DNA from: Bryobacterales bacterium
Lineage (GTDB): Bacteria > Acidobacteriota > Terriglobia > Bryobacterales > Bryobacteraceae
Direction of reading: 5' to 3'
DNA length: 41,565 bases
Assembly: GCA_020847975.1 (NCBI GenBank)
Contig: JADLBD010000296.1
Span: 1-41,565 of the forward strand
Positions 25,001 to 33,216 of this stretch are shown here, piece by piece; the stretch's first letter is position 1, and every line of letters begins with the position of its first letter. A program made the translations under genes and the position numbers. The notes beneath the pieces are model-generated. The model saw only the letters and a program-made list of their open reading frames with translations. It was not told where the DNA came from and ran no database searches.

Positions 25001-25224
25001 AAAGGGGAACACGCCAACTGTCGCAGTCCTTTGCACAAGCTGGCGCCCAATTTCCAATCTGTGGCATGACTATAGGAGAGAAAGGCATGAAAAGATTCAT
25101 CCGGCCGATGGCTTACATCGGCCCGCCGAACCTCTCCGGGCGACTTGCTTTTCTGCTCTGGAGGCGTTGCGCCGGCGGCTCCCTTGCCTTGAAAAAATAA
25201 TAACGCTCCCAGCCCGAAATGCAA
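22072..25224 (-). CDS. TIR domain - transmembrane - WD40 repeat protein
   Basis: A protein of about 1050 residues. An N-terminal TIR domain (about 45-190) has the AFLSYSHATD strand, the RIFRDTSNLP BB-loop region and STWVAREIDFW, whose Glu126 aligns with the catalytic glutamate of NAD-consuming TIRs. A basic stretch and one membrane helix (about 229-249) follow. Next is a helical LLALEALKRQP segment usual in front of WD40 arrays, then roughly a dozen WD40 repeats (FSPDG...TASADGTARIW type) to the C terminus. No NTPase domain is present. The protein would sit in the inner membrane with the propeller on the opposite side from TIR. The start is uncertain: only TTG 25224 is available, with no good ribosome site. 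It lies 49 bp after the P-type ATPase gene and has visibly lower GC than its neighbours. Signalling or defence are both possible. Confidence 0.83.
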   Translation of the reverse strand: MHFGLGALLFFQGKGAAGATPPEQKSKSPGEVRRADVSHRPDESFHAFLSYSHATDWKLGASLCKGLRQLACSPFRRSGLRIFRDTSNLPATPSLSGSIEHALNQSTFLILLACPESANSTWVAREIDFWLRLKKPQNILIALTGGDIAWDQEKGDFDWARTTALHTALQGVYESEPLWVDLRWARNRKSISIRDIQFRDCVAGLASPLYNRSKEELAGEDARQVRRVRKMRTAAIVLLTMLASALAYAVHVTNRKQEEAETVRSVRLSEAAVQQINKGRVDTGILLALEALKRQPFLPQAEAALCQLMQSSSAGQLASLPRPTDAHVAANQATFSPDGTRIVTAAEDKRAYVWDARGGKLLLTLDGHSEMVWSAVYDQDGALILTSSADGTARLWNARTGNPIRVFQGHKEPVLQAIFSPDGHRIATASADGTARIWNRETGATVFVLQGHQQDFGVCCVQYSRDGTRLMTASSFDGTARLWDAQTGSSIATFENLPRSASIPAGESIVARFSPDGRLALTAQADGELRSWRSADGSPAGSIRVHQAEVSKLAFSPDGLLMATLSADGTARVWDWGAWSSRGERTPIRERAQVQWRESGARSLRPQGIGFGADQNILITLDDKSMHLWSIGTESEVATVKGEFHALTMGGNGKRMAAIGALETSIWELGPLAILTHHWRERGAVNLVAIGPKGERLAVAAGREVVIRDGASWERLLAVQAGGTVSHIAFDVSGDRFLTLSNDGSARIWATHNGAKLATLGKEEPLLLSVFSPSTDGVATATGNHKLRYSSGNGTLAWIVSAHEAEIKQLTFSADGARILTASSDGSARVWEAKTGRRISAVRPHEGELGIAGISPDGDFVATGGRGPRDPVCLWKGSSGEHVRCFRGHFGSVEEILFTTEGKRMLTPAADGTARLWLLRGPVERSFGVPCFGPYAMLHAAIGGNPERVVTVFLNGRVDVSSIHWNSPLLTFHTFEGTRREKPCNLDLKSMSFRLRSAAISSDLTRVVTTSGDESVALFEIPSTEEFIRMARRMTPGTLKPEEIDRFLAQ

Positions 25225-25273
25225 GGCTATTTGTCGATGTCACCCGTGACTTCTATGCGGGCAAGCCCCGAGG

Positions 25274-28024
25274 TCAGGTCAAGCGCCCGGCCATTGCTTT
25301 CCGTATCTCATCGGCGATGAGAAGCGCCGGCGTCATCGCCGCCAGCAGCCAGAAATCGGAAGGCCGGATGGGCAGTGTTCCGAAGGCCTTCTGCAGCCAG
25401 GGCACGTAGAGCAGCAGGAACAGGACCGCAAACTCCGAAAGAATTCCCCACCAGATCAGAGGATTGCCGGACAACCCCATGCGGAAGATGCTGGTGTACT
25501 CGGTGCGCTGGGCAAACAGGTTCCCGATCTGAGTGGCGGTCACCGCGGCCAGCGTAAGCGAACAGGCCTGCGCGTACAGCGCGCCTTCCGCGGGAAGATC
25601 CACCCATTGCCCGGCATAGCCGTTGTGCCAGTACACCCAATAGAAGGCCAGCATGGCGAGGACGCTCTGCGGAATGCCCAACAGCAGGTAGGCCCGCGCC
25701 AGCATGCGCCAGTGAAAAAGGTGCTCGTCCAGACGGCGGGGCGGACGGTACATGATGCCCGGTTCGGGAGGTTCCGCCCCGAGTGCGAGCGCGGGAGCCA
25801 TGTCCGTGCCAAGGTCGATCGAGAGAATCTGCATCACGTTCAAGGCGATGGGAACGCGGCCGCCGCTGAAGGCATAGAACAGGAACGGAGCCGCTTCCGG
25901 CGTATTACTGGTGCAGATGTAGGTGATGAACTTGCGCAGGTTTGCGTAGACGGCTCGTCCTTCTTCAATGGCATCGACAATGGTGGCGAAGTTGTCATCG
26001 AGCAGAATGATGTCCGCCGATTCTCGCGCCACATCGGCGCCGCGCGCTCCCATGGCCACGCCGATGTTGGCCCTCTTGAGCGCCGGTGCATCGTTGACCC
26101 CGTCGCCGGTCACCGCGACAATGTGCCCCATGTTTTGCAGCGCGCGCACCACGCGCAGTTTGTCCTCCGGGGTCGCACGGGCCACAATCACGTCCTCGCG
26201 CAACTGGCTGATCAACTCCTCCTCCGGCATGGACTGGAGATCGTAGCCGTTAAGGACCACCGGCTCTTTCGCAAGCCCGATCTGGCGCGCAATCGCGGCC
26301 CCCGTCACCCCGTAGTCGCCCGTGATCATGATCATGCGGATGCCGGCCCGGTGGCACTTGGCGACGGCGTCGAGAACGCCGTCGCGAGGCGGGTCGGCCA
26401 TGGCGAGCAGGCCGAGGAAGATGAGGTCTCGCTCGACGGCCATGCTCGAGAGTTCGCGCATTTCGGACGGCAGAGTCCTCTTCGCGACAGCGAGGACGCG
26501 CAGCCCTTGCGCGGCCAGGCTGTCCGAAGCAAGCGCCGCGCTCTCCCGATCTTCTGCCGTTATGGTGCGCTCAGTGCCTTCGAGTATCCGCGTGCACAGT
26601 GAAATCACCTCATGGGGCGCGCCCTTGACGCAGGCCAGACTGCCGTGCAGCGTGGTCATTCGTTTACGATGCGAGTCGAAGGCTATTTCAGCCGTGCGCG
26701 GGTACTGGCGCGACTCTGATTCATAGTGGATTCCACCCTTGCGCGCTGCCACCAGCATGGCGGCTTCCGTCGGGTCGCCGAGAACGCTCCAGGACTGAGA
26801 CAGTGTGTCCGGAGGCACCAATCTTGCGTTGTTGCAGAGAACGGCGGCATGCAAAAGCTGCGTAACCCCTTTCGGGATTTCGTCCACCTCCTCGCCGTGG
26901 GAGAGCAGCCGTCCTACAGGAGAATAGCCGCTGCCGGAAAGTTCGTAGCCGCCCTCCGGTGTCCACAGGGCACGCACAGTCATTTCATTCCGTGTGAGCG
27001 TTCCGGTCTTGTCCGAGCAGATGACCGTGGTGCATCCCAATGTCTCGACGGCGGAAAGCCGCTTAATGAGCGTATTGCGCTTCGCCATGCGCTGCGCTCC
27101 CAGCGCCAGCGCCAGCGTCAAAGCCGGCAGCAAACCCTCGGGAATAAAGGCGACAATCATGCCCAAGGCGAAGAAGAAGCTCTGCGAAAGCGGCAGTGTG
27201 CCGAGCGCGGCGGCGATGACGAAGAAAAGGAATCCCGCCGCGAGCGCGACATACGACACAACCCGCGTGACATGCGTCAGTTCCTGCTCCAGGGGACTCG
27301 GCTCTTCGCGCAAGGTCTGCGTCAGGCGGGCGATCTTTCCGAATTCGGTGTGCATTCCTGTGGCAAAGACAACCGCCAGACCATTGCCCGCGGTGACGTT
27401 GGTCCCCGCGAATACAATATTCGAAAACTCGCTGATGGCATGTTCGGAATCCGCCTGCGCCTCCGCCATCTTGCGGACCGGGCGGCTTTCTCCGCTCAAG
27501 GAGGACTGGTCGATCCGAAGCTGATTGCAGTCGATAACGCGCGCGTCGGCCGAAATGTGGCCGCCTTCGTTCAACACCAGCAGATCGCCCGGAACGAGAG
27601 TTTCGGCATCGATCTTCTGCCGCATACCGCCGCGCACCACCTCCGCCACCTGGGGAAGAAGCCTGCGCAGCGCCTGCAATGCCTTTTCTGCTTTGTATTC
27701 CTGCCAGAAACTGAACAGCCCGTTGATGAGATTTAACCCGCAAATAGCGAATCCGAGCCGCGGAATTCCCGCGACGAAGGCTATGGCGGCGGCAATCCAC
27801 AGCAGGACCGCCATCATGTGGGTGAACTGAGCCACGAATTTGGGCAGAAGGGTTTCCTGACGCAGTGTCTCAATGCGGTTGTGATGATACAACTCCAGCC
27901 TTCGCAGCGCTTCTTCCTTACTCAGCCCGCTGCGGCTGGTGCCGAGTTCATGCAGGATCTCTTCCGAGGTGCGAACGTGAAAGGACGCCACAAACCTTAC
28001 GGCGCGTGATTTCGCTTCCACCAC
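25274..28024 (-). CDS. Cation-transporting P-type ATPase, Na+/K+-ATPase (P2C)-like
   Basis: A 916-residue P-type ATPase. Motifs are the N-terminal cation-ATPase domain (about 15-85), LSGES (176-180, dephosphorylation), PEGL in M4 (295-298), ICSDKTGTLT with phosphorylated Asp338, and TGDGVND of the hinge. In M5, CTSNTPE, and in M6, IDLGTDM, closely resemble the SNIPE and DLGTDM cation-binding sequences of animal Na+/K+-ATPases. The sequence from PEGL to DKTGTLT is also of that type. There is no beta subunit nearby. The likely start is GTG 28024, the only start codon before the upstream stop. The transported ion (Na+, K+, H+ or Ca2+) is not proven. It is divergent from the phosphoribosyltransferase-like gene. 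Confidence 0.92.
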   Translation of the reverse strand: MVEAKSRAVRFVASFHVRTSEEILHELGTSRSGLSKEEALRRLELYHHNRIETLRQETLLPKFVAQFTHMMAVLLWIAAAIAFVAGIPRLGFAICGLNLINGLFSFWQEYKAEKALQALRRLLPQVAEVVRGGMRQKIDAETLVPGDLLVLNEGGHISADARVIDCNQLRIDQSSLSGESRPVRKMAEAQADSEHAISEFSNIVFAGTNVTAGNGLAVVFATGMHTEFGKIARLTQTLREEPSPLEQELTHVTRVVSYVALAAGFLFFVIAAALGTLPLSQSFFFALGMIVAFIPEGLLPALTLALALGAQRMAKRNTLIKRLSAVETLGCTTVICSDKTGTLTRNEMTVRALWTPEGGYELSGSGYSPVGRLLSHGEEVDEIPKGVTQLLHAAVLCNNARLVPPDTLSQSWSVLGDPTEAAMLVAARKGGIHYESESRQYPRTAEIAFDSHRKRMTTLHGSLACVKGAPHEVISLCTRILEGTERTITAEDRESAALASDSLAAQGLRVLAVAKRTLPSEMRELSSMAVERDLIFLGLLAMADPPRDGVLDAVAKCHRAGIRMIMITGDYGVTGAAIARQIGLAKEPVVLNGYDLQSMPEEELISQLREDVIVARATPEDKLRVVRALQNMGHIVAVTGDGVNDAPALKRANIGVAMGARGADVARESADIILLDDNFATIVDAIEEGRAVYANLRKFITYICTSNTPEAAPFLFYAFSGGRVPIALNVMQILSIDLGTDMAPALALGAEPPEPGIMYRPPRRLDEHLFHWRMLARAYLLLGIPQSVLAMLAFYWVYWHNGYAGQWVDLPAEGALYAQACSLTLAAVTATQIGNLFAQRTEYTSIFRMGLSGNPLIWWGILSEFAVLFLLLYVPWLQKAFGTLPIRPSDFWLLAAMTPALLIADEIRKAMAGRLT

Positions 28025-28114
28025 GTAGTTCTGATATGCATTCCGCTTGCCGAGTCGAGAGACGCTCGTCCCGTGCCTCTGGCTAGCGAATTGCTCGCAA
28101 TTGTATTAGGAATT

Positions 28115-28624
28115 ATGCATACGAAACTGAAGGACCGGAGCGAGGCAGGCCGCCTGCTTACCACCTGTCTGACGGACTATGCACACCGCCAGGATTGCGT
28201 GGTGGTGGCCCTTCCTCGCGGGGGAGCGGTGGTGGGTATCGAGGTGGCCCGGACCCTGAAATTGGCGTGTTCCGTTCTTTGGGGTCCGCCGGGCGGTGTG
28301 AACGGAAAGAATGTCCTCCTCATCGACGACGGCGCGAGCCAAACTCTGGTGGTGGAAAAGGCCATCGCCGCACTGCGCGAAAATGGCGCCCAGGCGGTGA
28401 TCTTCGCCGCACCCGTGCTGCCACGCGACCGCCTGGCCCGGTTGTGGCCCTTGGCCAATGATGTGATTTACCTTATCTCGCCGGAACCGTTCGGCGTCAT
28501 CGAGTCGTGGTATGAAAAGTTTCCAACGCTGACCGACGAGGAAGTCCGGGAGTACCTAAACCATCCCCGATCGCCGGTCCGCACGCTTCCGGTGATCACG
28601 CCCACCTCCGTGAGAAGGTACTGA
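28115..28624 (+). CDS. Phosphoribosyltransferase-like protein lacking the central segment
   Basis: A 169-residue protein related to the ~215-residue stand-alone phosphoribosyltransferases often found beside P-type ATPases and stress proteins. The N-terminal part (DRSEAGRLL, VVALPRGGAVVGIEVA) and the C-terminal part (SPEPFGVIESWYEKF, TDEEVREYL) match well. The roughly 60-residue middle (the VRKLG...GxE-type region) is missing in frame. The PRPP loop, normally DDGIATGAT, reads IDDGASQTLVVEKA. Catalysis in the usual way seems unlikely, so it may be a degenerate or repurposed binding protein. ATG 28115 has AGGA 3-4 bp upstream; a GTG at 28073 would add 14 unrelated residues. Confidence 0.78.
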   Translation: MHTKLKDRSEAGRLLTTCLTDYAHRQDCVVVALPRGGAVVGIEVARTLKLACSVLWGPPGGVNGKNVLLIDDGASQTLVVEKAIAALRENGAQAVIFAAPVLPRDRLARLWPLANDVIYLISPEPFGVIESWYEKFPTLTDEEVREYLNHPRSPVRTLPVITPTSVRRY

Positions 28625-28632
28625 ACCCGGCC

Positions 28633-28649
28633 GGGGACTGGGACTCCCC
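28633..28649 (+). terminator. Short GC hairpin after the phosphoribosyltransferase-like gene
   Basis: GGGGA at 28633-28637 pairs with TCCCC at 28645-28649 around CTGGGAC, 9 bp after the stop codon. No T-tract follows, so its role as a terminator is weakly supported. Confidence 0.25.
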
Positions 28650-28681
28650 CCTGGCAACTCGAATACACTGGGTTTAGTCGC

Positions 28682-29608
28682 ATGGAATTGTCTCATCCTC
28701 TCTCCGGCATCACAGTGCCGATGGTCACCCCTCTGTCGAATGCCGGACGTCTCGACCCGGAGGGCCTCGACAGGCTCACCGAGCACGTCATTCAAGGCGG
28801 CGCGCAGGGCCTGTTCGTGTTGGGAACCACCGGCGAGGGGCCCAGTCTCAGCGGCAAGGTGCAGAGGGAGGTGGTGCAGCGCGTCTGCCAGGCCTCCTCA
28901 GGCCGCGCCCAGGTTCTGGTGGGAATTACGCATCCCTGCGCTGAGGATGCCCTCGCACTGGCGGAGTTCTCCGCAGCCGCGGGAGCGCAGGCGGTGGTTT
29001 ATGCCGGACCATCCTACTTCCCCGTGGCTCAGCCCGAACTGCTGCGCCACGTCGCCCGGATTGTGGAAGCTTCCCCCTTGCCCCTGTTCCTCTACAACAT
29101 GCCGAGCCACACCGGAGTCGTTTTCGAGCCCGATACCGTGCGGCAACTGATGGAGATCCCCGGGGTCGCCGGACTGAAAGACAGTTCGGGGAATCTCATG
29201 TACTTTCAGCGCATCTGCCGCCTGCGCGAGAAGCGCCCCGATTTCGCGGTTCTGATGGGACCCGAGGAACTGATGGTTCCGGCAATGAGCGCGGGGGCCA
29301 CCGGCGGCGTCAATGGAGGCGCGAACATGTTTCCCTCCCTCTATGTCTCCCTCTACCAGGCGTGCGCCTCCGGCAACATCAGCGAGGCCCGCCGGCTCCA
29401 GCAGGCCGTTCTCGATGTCAGCGAGGGGATCTACTCGGCCGGTACCTACGCTTCCAGCTACCTGAAGGGATTGAAGTACGCCCTCTCGTTGTTGGGGATC
29501 TGCATGGACGCCATGGCGGAACCATACAGCCCCTTCGAAGCCGAACACCGCGAGCGCGTAGCGAGGGCGCTCGTCGAGTTGCAGGCGCGCCACGCCCTTG
29601 CGGCCTGA
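28682..29608 (+). CDS. Dihydrodipicolinate synthase-family aldolase (not a canonical DapA)
   Basis: A 308-residue class I pyruvate-type aldolase. It keeps GTTGEGPSL (pyruvate carboxylate-binding loop), the Tyr of YNMPSHTG and the Schiff-base Lys of GLKDSSGN. The position held by the dicarboxylate-binding Arg in DapA (YNVPSRTG-type; YSVQGRTG in the copy at 4069-4977) is His here, and the GPSYFPVAQ loop differs from YYNKPTQEG. Both features argue against aspartate semialdehyde as substrate; a keto-sugar-acid or N-acetylneuraminate lyase-like reaction is more likely. It lies 57 bp after the phosphoribosyltransferase-like gene and its stop is one base from the stop of the convergent hybrid kinase. 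Confidence 0.88.
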   Translation: MELSHPLSGITVPMVTPLSNAGRLDPEGLDRLTEHVIQGGAQGLFVLGTTGEGPSLSGKVQREVVQRVCQASSGRAQVLVGITHPCAEDALALAEFSAAAGAQAVVYAGPSYFPVAQPELLRHVARIVEASPLPLFLYNMPSHTGVVFEPDTVRQLMEIPGVAGLKDSSGNLMYFQRICRLREKRPDFAVLMGPEELMVPAMSAGATGGVNGGANMFPSLYVSLYQACASGNISEARRLQQAVLDVSEGIYSAGTYASSYLKGLKYALSLLGICMDAMAEPYSPFEAEHRERVARALVELQARHALAA

Positions 29609-29609
29609 A

Positions 29610-32600
29610 CTATCGGACCAGCCACTTTTCCAGGGACGCGAGCAGCGTCTCCGGAGATATGGGCTTGCTGACGTGGTCATCCATTCCGGCTGCCAGACAT
29701 CGCTGGCGATCGGCTTCGAGGACAGAAGCCGTCAGGGCGACAATCGGAGTGCGCGCGTTGGCCGAATCCGGGGCGCGAATGGCGGCCGTCGCCTGGTAGC
29801 CGTCCAGTTCCGGCATCTGGCAATCCATATAGATCAGATCAAAGGGCGTCCCGGCGGCAACCGCGATCGCTTCCGTCCCGTTGCACGCGAGACTCACGCT
29901 ACACCCGAACTTTGCCAGCAGAGCTTTCGCCACCGCGCGATTAATCAAGTTGTCTTCCACCACGAGCACGCGCGAGCCGTGGAAAGCCGGCTCTTCGGAA
30001 TGTTTCAGCGGCGCATCTCTACCCTCTGCCGGCCCGCCGCAATACCGGCTGCCCGGAGACTCCAAATGGCTCAATAGCGCTTTTCGCAGCAGCGATGCGC
30101 GTACGGGAGGCGAGAGCAGCGGATGCTTACGCTCGTTGACCGCGCCCTTGGAAGAAATCCACAGCACAGCGGCTTCTGTCTCCGGCGCCGGCCAGCCCGC
30201 ATCCCAGAGGATCACGTCGTAAGGACTGGCTTTCCGGAGTTTTTGCGCCTCTTGCAGTTCCCCGGCGGAATCCGTTTCCATGCCCCAGCGGCGGCACAGG
30301 CTCACCAGGGAAGCCCTCGTATTGGGCGATTTGCACGCAACCAGGACGCGCTTACCGGACAGGGCATGGCCGGCCTCGGCCTTGGCGGGAGCCTGCGGCA
30401 GACTCAACTCCAGGCGGAACGTGGAACCTTCTCCACACCTGCTGCCGGCGCTGAGCGTGCCTCCCATCAAATTCGCAAGGCGCCTCGAGATTGCCAGGCC
30501 AAGCCCCGTGCCTCCGTACTTGCGTGTGGTGGAGGCGTCGCCCTGCGTGAACATCGTGAACAACTGCGTCAGCTTGTGGGCGGGGATTCCGATGCCCGTG
30601 TCCTCCACTTCCACAAGCAGCCGCGGCTCCCCATTTTCTGCCTCGATGTGGCCGATTCGCACCTGCACGTGGCCGCGCTCGGTGAACTTGATGGCGTTTC
30701 CGGCAAGGTTGAGCAGGATCTGCCGCACCCGCCCGCAGTCTCCGATGAACTGCCGCGGTGTGTCCGGCGCGTAGCACAGGGCCAGGTCAAGATGCTTGTC
30801 CTGGGCTTCGATCCGCAGCAAATCCAGCACATCTTCGGCGGCCGACAGCAGATCGAAGGGCAGAGCCTCCAACTCGAGTTTGCCTGCCTCCATCTTGGAG
30901 AAGTCCAGAATGTCGTTGACAATTTTCAGCAGCGCGTCACTCGATTGCCGGATGGCCTGCGCATAGGACTCCTGCTCGGCACTGAGCGGGGAATCGAGCA
31001 GTAACCGGGTCATGCCGAGGATCCCGTTCATCGGAGTGCGGATTTCGTGGCTCATGGAAGAGAGAAATTCACTCTTGATGCGTGTGGCTGCCTCGGCGCG
31101 TTCCTTCTCTTGCGCCAGTTTCCCCACCAGGATCTCCATCTCGCGGGAATGGCGCTCGGCTTCCTCCTCCGCCAGTTTCCGGGCGGTAATGTCAGTAAAC
31201 GAGACCACGACGGCGTAGGGAACGGATCCGCCGTCCCGGAAGACAGGTTCGTAATTGACGCTGATCCATGTCGTTCCCGCGCCGGACTCGAAGCCAATTA
31301 CTGCCCCCAGGATCGACTTGCCGGTGCGAATGACAGTACGAAATGGAAGGGTCGCATGCGTATACGGAGCGCCATCTTCGCCGACAGGATGCAGGTCCAG
31401 TTCCAAGAGGCGCTTTCCGATCATATCTTGCGCGCGCCGGCGTATAATATTTTCGGCCGCGGTATTGCACGTCAGGATAATTCCCGTAGTGTCGAGCAGG
31501 AGAACCCCCTCCGCCATGGCGGCGATCACCGAGCGGTAGCGCTCCTCGCTTTCCTGGAGTGCCTGCGTGGCGCTCTTTTCTTCCGTAATGTCGCGATTCA
31601 TACCCACAAGATGCGCGGGTTGGCCTTCCTCATCGAACTGGCAGATGGCCTGCGCCTCGACAATGCGCGTTCCCCTGGGAGTGAAGATTCGGAATTCTAT
31701 CTGTCCACTGGATCCGGTGCGGCGCGCCACCTCCACGTGCCGCAGAATGATGTCCCTGTCCTCGGGGTGTACTCGGGCGAGAAACTCTTCCTGCGTCCCT
31801 TGAAACGCCGCAGGCTCGATTCCAAACAGATCGTGCATGCCGTCGTTCCACACGGAGAGGCCGGTCGCGAAGTCATGGTCGAACACACAAATCCTGGCTG
31901 AGCGTGTCGCCAGCACCAGGCGCTCGGTGAGTTCCTGAATGCGTTTTTCCGCCAGTTTCCTCTCGGTGGCGTCGCGGAAGATGGTGAGCACGCGAACCCC
32001 TTCCGCGGATTGAATCGCGGCGGCGGACACCTCGAGGAAGCGAGTCTCGCCGTTCCACAATCTCAACTGGCGTTCGAACCGTGGCGAAATTTCCCCGCGC
32101 CGCACGCGGTTGCGATAGGCGGTGAGGACGCGTTCGCGGTCTTCTTCGCCGTAGACCACCGTATACAACTGTCCCTCGATCTGCCGGCGATCGAGAGAAA
32201 CCATGCGGCAATAGGCGTCATTGACCAGCAGCACCACTCCGGAGGCATCTGTCAGCCGCATGCCGTCGCTCGAGTTCTCCCAAATGTCGAGCATGCTCCG
32301 CAGTAAGGTATCTCCCGTGCTTCCTCGTCCGGTGATGTCTTCGCAGTTGTAGAGGTAGCCGAAGAAAGACCCCTCGTAATCAAACAGAGGATTGCCGCGG
32401 TCCAGAATCTGGCGGTATTCTCCATCATGCCGGAGCAGCCGGTAGCGCAGTTGCATGCTGGCCCGTTTCTGGAAAGCGGAGTCCAGCGCCCGGAGCAGAC
32501 CTTCTTTATCTTCCGGGTGAACTCCTTCCAGCCAGCCGTCGCAGCATTCCTCATGCAATGCGCGCCCGCGAAAGCCGAGCCATTCGTCGTTGAAGAAATG

Positions 32601-33035
32601 GCACGTCCCATCTTTACCTGCCGAACGGATCAGGGCTCCACGCCTCGCTCCACTCCCGCCGGTCTCCGCATCCCTGCGCGAGGTGATGTCTCTCTTGACG
32701 GTGACGAAGTATCGTACCGCACCGGCGGAATCAAGAACCGGAGTAATGCTTTGTTCTTCGACGTAGTGGGCGCCGTCCTTGCGCCGGTTGATGAACTCGC
32801 CCTTCCAGGGTTTGCCGCTTCGCAAGGCGCTCCACATGCGGCTGTAGTATTCCTGCTCATGATGGCCTGACTTGAGGAGGCGCGGAGTTTGGCCGTTGGC
32901 TTCCTCGCACGTATAGCCGGTGAGCGCCGTGAAGGCGGCGTTCACCCATTGAAAGGCGCCTTCGACGTCTGTCACCGCAACCGCCGCGTCCATGTTGTAT
33001 AGCGCGGAGAGTAAGATCTCTATGTCATCTTTCAC
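29610..33035 (-). CDS. Hybrid sensor histidine kinase with five PAS domains and two receiver-type domains
   Basis: A 1141-residue cytoplasmic kinase without membrane helices. Five PAS/PAC units occupy about residues 1-125, 130-237, 240-370, 372-495 and 497-640 (each ending in a DIT- or DAT-type PAC motif). A coiled coil, a HisKA domain with SSMSHEIRTPMNG (His near 663), and a HATPase domain (about 710-825; NLAGNAIKF, DTGIGIP, GTGLGLAI) follow. The first receiver-like domain (about 855-960) is degenerate; the second (about 1010-1130) has VVEDN, MDCQMPELDG with the phosphoacceptor Asp, and the late Lys in VSKPI. No separate output regulator is adjacent. The likely start is GTG 33035. Confidence 0.92.
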   Translation of the reverse strand: MKDDIEILLSALYNMDAAVAVTDVEGAFQWVNAAFTALTGYTCEEANGQTPRLLKSGHHEQEYYSRMWSALRSGKPWKGEFINRRKDGAHYVEEQSITPVLDSAGAVRYFVTVKRDITSRRDAETGGSGARRGALIRSAGKDGTCHFFNDEWLGFRGRALHEECCDGWLEGVHPEDKEGLLRALDSAFQKRASMQLRYRLLRHDGEYRQILDRGNPLFDYEGSFFGYLYNCEDITGRGSTGDTLLRSMLDIWENSSDGMRLTDASGVVLLVNDAYCRMVSLDRRQIEGQLYTVVYGEEDRERVLTAYRNRVRRGEISPRFERQLRLWNGETRFLEVSAAAIQSAEGVRVLTIFRDATERKLAEKRIQELTERLVLATRSARICVFDHDFATGLSVWNDGMHDLFGIEPAAFQGTQEEFLARVHPEDRDIILRHVEVARRTGSSGQIEFRIFTPRGTRIVEAQAICQFDEEGQPAHLVGMNRDITEEKSATQALQESEERYRSVIAAMAEGVLLLDTTGIILTCNTAAENIIRRRAQDMIGKRLLELDLHPVGEDGAPYTHATLPFRTVIRTGKSILGAVIGFESGAGTTWISVNYEPVFRDGGSVPYAVVVSFTDITARKLAEEEAERHSREMEILVGKLAQEKERAEAATRIKSEFLSSMSHEIRTPMNGILGMTRLLLDSPLSAEQESYAQAIRQSSDALLKIVNDILDFSKMEAGKLELEALPFDLLSAAEDVLDLLRIEAQDKHLDLALCYAPDTPRQFIGDCGRVRQILLNLAGNAIKFTERGHVQVRIGHIEAENGEPRLLVEVEDTGIGIPAHKLTQLFTMFTQGDASTTRKYGGTGLGLAISRRLANLMGGTLSAGSRCGEGSTFRLELSLPQAPAKAEAGHALSGKRVLVACKSPNTRASLVSLCRRWGMETDSAGELQEAQKLRKASPYDVILWDAGWPAPETEAAVLWISSKGAVNERKHPLLSPPVRASLLRKALLSHLESPGSRYCGGPAEGRDAPLKHSEEPAFHGSRVLVVEDNLINRAVAKALLAKFGCSVSLACNGTEAIAVAAGTPFDLIYMDCQMPELDGYQATAAIRAPDSANARTPIVALTASVLEADRQRCLAAGMDDHVSKPISPETLLASLEKWLVR

Positions 33036-33216
33036 AGCCGTACTCAGCCGTAAGGGAATTCCATACCGGGCAGAATGCTAGGCCATATCGAGCCGGCCCA
33101 TCGAGCACTCTCATATATTGTGACTCATCGGTTCGGGAGTGGAAAAGTCCGCGAACAATCAGCATATCTTGTGCAAGATTCACCTGGGAAGGATACCTTT
33201 CCTGACAGGTGTTTGC

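Noticed and set aside
25225..25273. GTCAC-CC-GTGAC inverted repeat between the ATPase and TIR-WD40 genes as a regulatory site
   Set aside because: The half-sites are in the opposite order to the CRP-like sites and only five bases long; chance is likely at this GC content.
28073..28114. GTG start at 28073 for the phosphoribosyltransferase-like gene
   Set aside because: It would add 14 hydrophobic residues not seen in the family and overlaps the likely promoter region of the divergent ATPase gene.
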